64,000 nt of DNA from Mesorhizobium sp. M00.F.Ca.ET.216.01.1.1 (GTDB taxonomy: Bacteria > Pseudomonadota > Alphaproteobacteria > Rhizobiales > Rhizobiaceae). The stretch's first letter is position 1. Each line of letters starts with the position of its first letter. The notes beneath the pieces are model-generated. The model saw only the letters and a list, made by a program, of their open reading frames with translations. It ran no database searches and was not told where the DNA came from. The position numbers were made by a program, and so were the translations under genes. The DNA is taken from the NCBI RefSeq assembly GCF_004010325.2, contig NZ_SADR02000013.1, positions 62,001-126,000 of the forward strand. Direction: 5' to 3'. Positions 24,630 through 31,946 of this stretch are shown piece by piece.

Positions 24630-25886
24630 TTGTCTCGGTGGGGTTTTGATCCGATCGCCTGTTGCGGCAGCTTCATGCGCAGCATCGGGCTTGCAGCGCT
24701 CGCCTTGCTTTTGACCTTGACGGCCGCCAATGCCGAACGCCGTGTCGCCCTGGTCCTCGGCAACTCCCAGTACCAGCATGCGCCGGCGCTGGCCAATCCG
24801 GTGCGCGACGCCGGGGCCATGGCCGAACGCCTGAAGAGCTTGGATTTTGAAGTCGTTTCCGGCTTCGATCTCACCAAATTGCAGACGCAGGCGACGATCG
24901 CGCAGTTCGCAAAACAGGTGCGCGGCGCCGACATCGCCCTTTTCTTCTACGCCGGCCATGGCTTGCAGGTCTCGGGCAGCAACTACCTGCTTCCGGTCGA
25001 CGCCGCGCTGGAGGATGAGACCTCCCTCGACTTCGAGGCGGTGCCGGTGGATTTCATCCTGCGGCAGATGTCGCGCGAGACCAGCATAAGGCTGGTATTT
25101 CTCGACGCTTGCCGGGACAATCCCCTTGTCGAGGTGTTGGCCAAGACCGCCGGCGTCAAGGGCGCAAGCAGCGGCCTCGCCGAAATCCCGATCGAGAATG
25201 GCGGTGCCGGCACGCTTGTTGCTTTCGCCGCCAGTCCCAACCAGCTTGCCTATGACGGATCGGGCGAACATTCGCCTTTCTCGTCGGCGCTGCTGGCGCA
25301 TATCGGTGAACCAAATGTCTCCATCACCGAAGCGATGAACCGGGTTACCGCCGATGTCTTCAAGGCGACCGCCGGCAAACAGCGCCCCTGGAGCAACGTT
25401 TCGCTGACCACCGAGGTTGTTCTGCACAAGATCGATCTCAACGCGCCGCTGATCGTCGGTGAGGCGAGCGCCCCACAGGCCGAAGGTGGTTCGGAGGCGC
25501 GCAACGCCACCGCGGCGGCAAGTCCATCAGGCTCGGATGATGATCAGCTTGCACTCAATGTGCTGCGTCAGAAAATCCCTAAGCTGGCTTCGGACGACCC
25601 GATCTTTTTCGACCATCCCATCGACTTCGGTGATCCGGCAATCGACGGCAAGAGCATCGCCCAGCTGATCAAGGGCAAGCCGCGCTTCAGTCCGGTGGAA
25701 GGGCTCGACAAGTCAATATGGGAGGACAAGCACTGCGATGGCTGTCATGAGTGGAACGAAGCCCGGCTGTGCGAACAGGCGAAAAATTTCGCTACCAACG
25801 ATGTCTCCGTGTTGCGGCTGGAACATCCGCTGGGGACACGCTTCAAGGTAGCGCTGGCCAAATGGGCCCAGGGTGGCTGCAAGTAA
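24630..25886 (+). CDS. Exported caspase-like protein (peptidase C14) with C-terminal CxxCH segment
   Basis: The 418-residue protein has a signal peptide (LAALALLLTLTAANA-ER) and a caspase p20 domain with the catalytic dyad H110 (LFFYAGHGLQV) and C161 (VFLDACRDNP). Residues about 310-418 form a separate domain with CDGCH at 369-373, a CxxCH pattern as in c-type cytochromes, and further cysteines. AGGAAGGA directly before TTG 24630 supports that start; ATG 24675 would give a shorter signal peptide. It follows the YceI-OmpA gene by 11 bases. Bacterial caspase homologues act in programmed death, protein turnover or as envelope signalling proteins; the role here is unknown. Confidence 0.85.
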   Translation: MSRWGFDPIACCGSFMRSIGLAALALLLTLTAANAERRVALVLGNSQYQHAPALANPVRDAGAMAERLKSLDFEVVSGFDLTKLQTQATIAQFAKQVRGADIALFFYAGHGLQVSGSNYLLPVDAALEDETSLDFEAVPVDFILRQMSRETSIRLVFLDACRDNPLVEVLAKTAGVKGASSGLAEIPIENGGAGTLVAFAASPNQLAYDGSGEHSPFSSALLAHIGEPNVSITEAMNRVTADVFKATAGKQRPWSNVSLTTEVVLHKIDLNAPLIVGEASAPQAEGGSEARNATAAASPSGSDDDQLALNVLRQKIPKLASDDPIFFDHPIDFGDPAIDGKSIAQLIKGKPRFSPVEGLDKSIWEDKHCDGCHEWNEARLCEQAKNFATNDVSVLRLEHPLGTRFKVALAKWAQGGCK

Positions 25887-25896
25887 GGAAGCGGAC

Positions 25897-26469
25897 TTAA
25901 TATGATGCATCCGCAGATTGGCGCAGCGCCTCGATCTCCGCCATCTGGATGCCCATCTCGACAAAGGCGGAAAGAACGGAAAAACGGTCCGCGAGCGCAA
26001 CACGCGCCAGCCCGGCCAAAACCCCCGCGTTGACGGCATGGGCGGCCGGCAAAGGCCGCAAGCCCGTTGCGTCCATAGCTGAACCGTTGTCATGCCATCC
26101 TGCAGCCAGGGCAATCCAGGCGGCGGGCGTTGTCGGCGGCATTGCCGCAGCTTTGCTCACGGCCGCACGATGGTGAGGACTGTCCGGTTCGCTGACCCAG
26201 TCGCGAACAAGCGCGAGCAATTCTCGATCCTTGCCGTCGAGCAGCTCGGTCAGGTGATTCAGGCACTCATGGGCCCACCAGACCGCGGCCCGCTCGGGAA
26301 GCAGATAGGCGCAGAAGGTAATGGCTTCCTCGGGTGTGCGCCCGCAGAGAAGGTCGCGGCAAAACTCGATCGAAGCCTGTTCGGTCGGAAGGGCGGTCAT
26401 GTCCCTGGTAACAGCGGGACAAGCCATGAAAAGATGCCGTGCCGTTTTGAATCGGAGCCCATTGGCCAT
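25897..26469 (-). CDS. DUF6931-like cytoplasmic protein of T6SS-linked loci
   Basis: The 190-residue product starts at ATG 26469 (MANGLRFKTARHLFMACPAV) and has the pattern of DUF6931: FCAYLLPERAAVWWAHECLN and WIALAAGWHDNGSA. It has no signal peptide or membrane helix. I recognise the family only by this pattern; its function is not known to me, and its recurrent position near T6SS and FHA genes is from memory. It is convergent with the caspase-like gene on the left, 10 bases apart, and lies downstream of the second caspase-like gene on the minus strand. Confidence 0.7.
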   Translation of the reverse strand: MANGLRFKTARHLFMACPAVTRDMTALPTEQASIEFCRDLLCGRTPEEAITFCAYLLPERAAVWWAHECLNHLTELLDGKDRELLALVRDWVSEPDSPHHRAAVSKAAAMPPTTPAAWIALAAGWHDNGSAMDATGLRPLPAAHAVNAGVLAGLARVALADRFSVLSAFVEMGIQMAEIEALRQSADASY

Positions 26470-26640
26470 GACCGCCACGCTTTCATCAAGGAGCAACCGG
26501 CACTCAAGCCCCCGGCGAGGCACGGGTCAAGTCTCAGTCCATGGCAAGCGGCAGCCGCCGATCAGGTCGGCATTCTCGCACGGCGCTGAATTCAGGGTCG
26601 ATCGGCTGAAGTTTGGAGGATTGTTGTAGGTAGCCGGCCT

Positions 26641-28275
26641 TCAGTTGTTGTTGAGCACGCCACCCACCGCCACGCCGGTGCCGAAGATCAGCGCCTTGGT
26701 CAGGAAGTCGTTGTCCTGCGGCGGCGGGGGATCGTCCCGTCGCACCACGGTCTCGCGGTTGCGCCTTTTCTGAACGACCTGCTCTTGTTTGCGGGTCTTC
26801 TTCTGCGCCACCGGCTTTTGCGGGCGGGCCTTCTGCGCCACCTGCTTTTTCGGCTGTGCCGCACGGGCCTGATCGGCGGCATGTCTGGCGCGCACCGATT
26901 CCATCATCGGATCTGTCTGGATCACAAGGAACGACAGTTGCTCGCGCGTCAGATAGGTGGTCTGCGGCAGGCCGTTCTTCGCTTGCCAGATGCCGATCGC
27001 TTGGCGTGTCTTCGGGCCTATGTTTCCGTCGATACGGCCAAGTTCGTTGCCCAGGGCCTCGATGCGCAACTGCAGATCGATGCGGCCGTCGCGGTCGAGA
27101 CCGATCGCACTTTCCGTCAACTCGGTACCGGGGGTTTGCTTCACATCGTCCGAAACGCCAACCGAAGTGCGCACGGCAGAACCGGATTTGGCGTTCGCCT
27201 CGTCCGTATCGAGTGCCGCGACCTGCCGGTTTTCGGCTTTCGGTTCCTTCAATTGATCGATGTTCAGGCGTGCCACTGTGGCGAAGCGGCCGCCCGGGAA
27301 CTGTTCGAGATAGGCTTCGTAGAACGGCACGGAATTGCGCTTCGAAGCTTCATCCCAGAGGCGCTGCTCGACTTCCCAGGCAGGAGGTTCGGCAGCGACC
27401 ACGGGAGCAGGAGCGGGTGTTGTCGCGGCGTTGGATGCGTCGGCGACGGGTTTTGCGGCGGGCGCCGCTTCCGCGACGGATTTTCCAAGGAAGACCTCGC
27501 GCCCCAGTGACGCGTTGTGCCAGGGCCGCTGGCGACCTTGCGTGGTCTCGGTCACTTCGCCGCGCACGCGCGTCAGCGCGCTCTGGATTTCAATGCCGGG
27601 TTCGGTCAGGTGCCTGGCCAGCGCCGTGGAGTACGGACTGTCGACGCCGTTGCCGTCGAAAGCGATGGCGCCTGGATCCGTTGCATAGGCGATCAGGATG
27701 CCGCCGGTTCCAACGCCGTCTGACTTTGCTTGTATCGGCGCCAGGCCCGAGCCCAACGAGGTGGAGCGGCTCTTCGGCATTGCGGCGGCCAGCGTCCTGG
27801 CCAGCGGATTGTCGCGGCAGGCATCGAGAATGATGATGCCAACCGCCGGTTCGGGCGGCAGCGCCGCCATGAAGTCGTCGATCTGGATGGTGCGGGTCTT
27901 GAGATAAGCGGGCGATGTCAACTCGGCGTCGACCGGAATCAGGAAATTCTTGCCGTCGACCTGCATGCCGTGGCCGGCATAAAAAATCACCGCGAGATCG
28001 GCGTCGTAGGATTGCTCTGTAAACCGGCTGATCAGGCCGCGCATGCCTGCATTGTCCTGATCGGTCCCCTCGATCACCTGGAAGCCGGCATTGCGCAGCG
28101 TGGACGCGATGAGGTGCGCATCATTGGCGGGGTTGGCCAAGGCAACGGCATGGACGTATTTGCTGTTGCCGATGACCAGCGCGACGCGTTTGGCGTCGGG
28201 CGCCGCAGCCTGCGCGCCAACCGAGGCGATGACAAAAAGAACAAGCCCGATCAGAAAGACGACATACGCTTTCAT
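26641..28275 (-). CDS. Exported caspase-like protein (peptidase C14) with peptidoglycan-binding-like region
   Basis: The 544-residue protein has a signal peptide (VLFVIASVGAQA-AA) and a caspase domain with H102 (VIFYAGHGMQV) and C153 (IILDACRDNP). A linker rich in Ala/Pro follows, then WEVEQRLWDEASKRNSVPF with YEAYLEQFPGGRFA (a repeat often seen after caspase domains), and a peptidoglycan-binding-1-like helix region (LGRIDGNIGPKTRQAIGIWQ). The C-terminal 80 residues are very basic and Gln/Lys/Arg rich, with a final hydrophobic stretch ALIFGTGVAVGGVLNNN. Both catalytic residues are intact. It resembles the caspase-like gene at 24630, so the pair may be an old duplication. Confidence 0.87.
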   Translation of the reverse strand: MKAYVVFLIGLVLFVIASVGAQAAAPDAKRVALVIGNSKYVHAVALANPANDAHLIASTLRNAGFQVIEGTDQDNAGMRGLISRFTEQSYDADLAVIFYAGHGMQVDGKNFLIPVDAELTSPAYLKTRTIQIDDFMAALPPEPAVGIIILDACRDNPLARTLAAAMPKSRSTSLGSGLAPIQAKSDGVGTGGILIAYATDPGAIAFDGNGVDSPYSTALARHLTEPGIEIQSALTRVRGEVTETTQGRQRPWHNASLGREVFLGKSVAEAAPAAKPVADASNAATTPAPAPVVAAEPPAWEVEQRLWDEASKRNSVPFYEAYLEQFPGGRFATVARLNIDQLKEPKAENRQVAALDTDEANAKSGSAVRTSVGVSDDVKQTPGTELTESAIGLDRDGRIDLQLRIEALGNELGRIDGNIGPKTRQAIGIWQAKNGLPQTTYLTREQLSFLVIQTDPMMESVRARHAADQARAAQPKKQVAQKARPQKPVAQKKTRKQEQVVQKRRNRETVVRRDDPPPPQDNDFLTKALIFGTGVAVGGVLNNN

Positions 28276-28542
28276 GGATCAGTCCTCCACGCGCCGAGGC
28301 GCGCGATTTACCTTGCGCCAGGCCGTTTCTTGCGACAAGCCGTTTCTGCAAGAAAAACACCGGCGGGTATGTGATCTTGGTTACAGTTGGAGAATTTGCC
28401 GGCGTGTAGAGAACGTCTGCGAATGTTGATTTGGCATCGTACCCGCTCGCCGGAAAGCCAGTCGGATCGTTGACAGACAACCGTTTCAGAATTTGGTATG
28501 TTTCACGGCCAGCGAAACCGGATGCTCACAGGAGTGACCGTT

Positions 28543-29073
28543 ATGCAGTGGGGCAGCTCAGCCTTTGTGTTGGCGGTCGTGCTTTTGTCGACCCACGTTT
28601 CCGCCGACCCGCTTCAGAAATCAGAAGACATCGTGAAGTTCTTTGGCGGCGCTGCCGATCTCGGCAAGTCGCGTGGAATTTGTGTCGGCACCGAGGACGA
28701 GTGCAAGAGCAAGACAGACGACGCTCCGGCCGAAAAATCCAGCCTCGATATGCTGATCAATTTCGGGCTGGATTCGGCCGAACTCGACGCCAAGGCGCGC
28801 GCTGAACTCGACGAGTTCGCCAAGGCGCTGAGGGACGATCGGCTGAGCACGCTCAGCTTCGTCGTCGAAGGCTACACCGACGCTTCCGGCTCGGCCCGCT
28901 ACAATAGCGGACTGTCGGAACGAAGAGCGCAATCGGTGACAGCTTTCCTGACGTCCAGCGGCATCGAACCTGCCCGCATCAAAGCGATTGGCTTGGGTGA
29001 AACGCATCCGCGCAACCCCAACCCGTATGATCCGGTCAACCGTCGGGTGGAAATGCGGATAAGCGCGCAGTAG
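28543..29073 (+). CDS. Small OmpA family protein
   Basis: ATG 28543 is preceded by AGGAG at proper spacing and starts a clean signal peptide (SSAFVLAVVLLSTHVSA-DP). The mature part of about 155 residues carries an OmpA domain from residue 70 onward: VVEGYTDASGSARYNSGLSE, GLGETHPRNPNPYDPVN, RRVEMRISAQ. The short N-terminal segment has two cysteines (ICVGTEDEC). It probably sits in the periplasm bound to peptidoglycan. It is divergent from the caspase-like gene and convergent with the M23/transglycosylase gene. A 267-base divergent gap lies before it. Confidence 0.87.
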   Translation: MQWGSSAFVLAVVLLSTHVSADPLQKSEDIVKFFGGAADLGKSRGICVGTEDECKSKTDDAPAEKSSLDMLINFGLDSAELDAKARAELDEFAKALRDDRLSTLSFVVEGYTDASGSARYNSGLSERRAQSVTAFLTSSGIEPARIKAIGLGETHPRNPNPYDPVNRRVEMRISAQ

Positions 29074-29098
29074 CTTCCCAAGCAGCCGCGCTCCGTAC

Positions 29099-31432
29099 TC
29101 ACAGCGTGTTCTGAACGGAGCCCACGATAGCCACGATTGCCTGCTTGTATTTTTCGAACTCGGGCGATGTCTGCCGGACCTCCGTCGTAGTCGTCGTCTG
29201 CTGGCTCACCGCAGTCGTCGCCGAGCTCAGCTTGCGGCCCATTTTCCGTTCCGCCCAGTCAACGACATAGCTGGCGGTCTTGCCGGTCAGAAACGGGTTG
29301 GCCTGAATGACGGCAGACCCAAGCACGATGCTCAATTGCGCCGGACCCGGCGCCGCCAACACCTGATGCGCGCCTTCCATTCCCAGGAAATGGCAGAGAT
29401 AGAGCCGGCCGGCCGTGATCTGGTGGCCGCGCGCCCGAAGATAGGCTTCGCCTTCGCGGGCCAGATTGCGCACCATTTCGCGCGAGATCGTGGCGTCGTA
29501 GCGCAAAGCGAGCAGGTCGGCGGTCGACAGGGTCCGCGCAAGTTCGGGGCGGTAGGTGTTCATCATCCTGATCCAGGTCTTTGTTATGAACTGACCGGCG
29601 CCGGTCGCCGAAGAAAGCGGGTTCTTGGCACGGGCACTGCCGCCGCTTTCCACATGAACGATACGGTCGGTCAGTGTCTCGACAGCGGAATCGTCCGTTG
29701 CGACTACGGCAACCGTGCCCAGGGGGTCGATAGCTCCGCCGTTCTGATAGAGTTCGAAATGCAGATGCGGCCCGGTCGAAAGCCCGGTGGTGCCGATGTA
29801 GCCAATGATGTCGCCGGCCTTCACCTTGGTGCCGACAGCGTTCTTGACCGCGAATTTCTGCATATGCGCATAGCGCGTCTCGCGCCCGTTCCCGTGCGAA
29901 ATCTTCACCAGGTTGCCGTAGCCGCCGCCATCGCCCTGAAAGACGATTTCGCCATCGAAGGCCGCTGCAATCGGCGTGCCCACGGGTGCTGCCCAGTCGA
30001 CGCCCTTGTGGATGCGAACGGTCCCGAGGATCGGATGCTTGCGTGGCCCGAACGTGGATGTCAGCACCCCGTTGACCGGCGTCACCATGCCGTTGGTAAC
30101 CGTCAGCGAGCGGACCTGGTCGTCGCCGCTAACGCAGGCGAATTGGCCGTCGCCCTGCTGGAAGACGAAGCAGTCGAGGGTTTTTTCCGTACCCTGGACG
30201 CCCACATACAGCACCCGTCCCGCGGTCTCGTCCTTGCCGCGCGGTGTCTGCGAATAGATCAGCACAAGACGCTGGTCTTCGCTGGCGAAGGCATCCAGAT
30301 CCTGTCCTCTCGACAGGTACATGATTGCTTCTCCGATCACGCCGCTCGGAACCTTGTTGCGTGCAGCCGTCGAATAGATTGCGTCGAGCAGGCGGTATTG
30401 CCTCTTATGCGTGCCTTCCTGCGGCGCGCCGGAGTAATTGAACAGGTCTTCACGGACCCACGGGTCGACACCCGACACAAACGCACCGGCGGCACTGCGC
30501 GTCAGCGTTCCGACAAACACGTTCTTGGCGTAGATCGAAACCTGCATGAGCGACATCGTTGTCGTCTCGCGCGTCGGCCTGAAACCGCGCATCGCGACGA
30601 CATAACCCGGCTCCAGGCTATCCCGGTTGAAAAGCGCCTTCAGGGCTTCGCCTGCCAGCTTGGCGTCTTCAGCGGAGAAATGCGCATCCAAGGCAATGCT
30701 GTCCAGACTGCGGTCGTTAAGGATCTTCACGAACGTGTCTTCGGTCGCCTCGAAGCGTTGATATTCACTCGTGACAGTTGCGACGCTCGTGTTGTTTTCC
30801 ACCTGGGTCTTCTGGAATGCGGGAAGGGCTGCCTCGCCTGCATCGATTGTCTCGCCCCAGCCGGCTTCTGGATCGCTGGCGTCCGCTTGCGGGTCCGATG
30901 CAGCCGGGGCCTCGTCTGGAACGGGCGATGGCTGAAGATCGTTTTGCAGGTCGCTGGATGGCGCCGGGGCGGTCTGCCGCTGCGCCTGGAAGAATGCGAA
31001 ATCTTCTTGCGTCGACGGTATCGTCGTCATGAATTTTTCGCTGGCGCTGAGCATCACGTCGGACAGGATTTCGATCTCGGGAGAGACCCCGGCCTGATCG
31101 AGCTCTGCCGGTCGCGCCATCGAATGGCCCTTCGTTGCGCTATCGGCGTCGGGAGCAAGGGTAATCCACATCGGGTCCCCGGCGAGATCGATGATGGCTG
31201 GCACATAGACCGACGCATCGGCCGGCATATCCTCCGTCCCTTCGACCGCGTGCAGCTCTTCATCCTCGTCGCCGAACGACCAATAATCCGCGGTGAGATA
31301 GAAGCCGGCGGCGATCGAAAGCAGGACGATCACAGAGAGGCCGACTATGAGCCTGCGCCAGAGCTTTCGTCTGCGAAGCGCGAGACGCGCCTGCTTCTTC
31401 AGCTTGAAGCTCGCGTCGATACTGTGCGTCAT
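29099..31432 (-). CDS. Bifunctional cell-wall hydrolase: M23 endopeptidase plus lytic transglycosylase-like domain
   Basis: The 777-residue protein has one N-terminal membrane helix (residues about 28-48) and a long acidic, Pro/Ala-rich periplasmic stretch. It is followed by a LytM/M23 domain with the zinc ligands H475 and D479 (HKGVDWAAP) and H556, H558 (GPHLHFEL). After that come about 180 residues of lytic transglycosylase type, with the likely catalytic E595 in VHVESGGSARAKNPLSS and GAGQFITKTW. Both metal-binding and acid residues are intact. ATG 31432 overlaps the upstream DUF1036 stop by ATGA, so it is coupled to that gene and to the kinase operon. This suggests local peptidoglycan remodelling linked to secretion-system assembly. 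Confidence 0.88.
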   Translation of the reverse strand: MTHSIDASFKLKKQARLALRRRKLWRRLIVGLSVIVLLSIAAGFYLTADYWSFGDEDEELHAVEGTEDMPADASVYVPAIIDLAGDPMWITLAPDADSATKGHSMARPAELDQAGVSPEIEILSDVMLSASEKFMTTIPSTQEDFAFFQAQRQTAPAPSSDLQNDLQPSPVPDEAPAASDPQADASDPEAGWGETIDAGEAALPAFQKTQVENNTSVATVTSEYQRFEATEDTFVKILNDRSLDSIALDAHFSAEDAKLAGEALKALFNRDSLEPGYVVAMRGFRPTRETTTMSLMQVSIYAKNVFVGTLTRSAAGAFVSGVDPWVREDLFNYSGAPQEGTHKRQYRLLDAIYSTAARNKVPSGVIGEAIMYLSRGQDLDAFASEDQRLVLIYSQTPRGKDETAGRVLYVGVQGTEKTLDCFVFQQGDGQFACVSGDDQVRSLTVTNGMVTPVNGVLTSTFGPRKHPILGTVRIHKGVDWAAPVGTPIAAAFDGEIVFQGDGGGYGNLVKISHGNGRETRYAHMQKFAVKNAVGTKVKAGDIIGYIGTTGLSTGPHLHFELYQNGGAIDPLGTVAVVATDDSAVETLTDRIVHVESGGSARAKNPLSSATGAGQFITKTWIRMMNTYRPELARTLSTADLLALRYDATISREMVRNLAREGEAYLRARGHQITAGRLYLCHFLGMEGAHQVLAAPGPAQLSIVLGSAVIQANPFLTGKTASYVVDWAERKMGRKLSSATTAVSQQTTTTTEVRQTSPEFEKYKQAIVAIVGSVQNTL

Positions 31433-31839
31433 GGCCTGTTTCCGGTCAGGAAAAAGGTCCACCGCACCTGTTCGAGCGTATCGACTTCAACAAATCGTGC
31501 CGCGATATGGCCGCGCTGCCAACATTCATCGATGCCGCGTATCGAGAAGCGCCGCCGGTCGATGCACATTTCGATCGACCCGGTCAGGACCGCGTGACCG
31601 AAGACGTCCGTCGCATAGATGTAGACGTAGCGGTTCTCCAACTCCTCGCGAATGACGTTCACGCACTGGTTTGCGCCGATGGTCCACCAGCCGTCGGTCT
31701 GGTCGGCATTGTCGACCTTCTGGCCGACGGCGAGATTGACGACGTCGAGCGTCTGATTGCAGACGGTGAATTCGGCGCGCGCTTCATGGGGCAACAGCAC
31801 AGCCAGCAATGCAGCGCCCGCGATCGCCGCAAGCTTCAT
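31429..31839 (-). CDS. DUF1036 domain exported protein
   Basis: From ATG 31839 the 136-residue protein has a signal peptide (LAAIAGAALLAVLLPHEARA-EF) followed by a DUF1036 domain: FTVCNQTLDVVNLAVGQ, DGWWTIGANQC, YVYIYATDVFG, MCIDRRRFSI. The four cysteines probably form disulphides in the periplasm. An upstream in-frame ATG at 31935 would put a non-signal tail in front. The gene lies between the PpkA kinase and the M23/transglycosylase genes on the same strand, with the ATGA overlap to the latter. The biochemical function of DUF1036 is unknown to me. Confidence 0.85.
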   Translation of the reverse strand: MKLAAIAGAALLAVLLPHEARAEFTVCNQTLDVVNLAVGQKVDNADQTDGWWTIGANQCVNVIREELENRYVYIYATDVFGHAVLTGSIEMCIDRRRFSIRGIDECWQRGHIAARFVEVDTLEQVRWTFFLTGNRP

Positions 31840-31946
31840 CCGACCTGTCAGGACGAGCAGGGTCCGGGCCCAATCACACTGTTTTTTGGGCTGGACGGCG
31901 GGCGGCAAGGAAAAACGCGAGCGGCGGAGTTCCATCGGCGTCCATG

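Noticed and set aside
29336..31597. 753-codon open frame on plus opposite the M23/transglycosylase gene
   Set aside because: Composition is Arg/His/Ala-rich with no recognisable domain; it is a third-position shadow of the real gene on the minus strand in GC-rich DNA.
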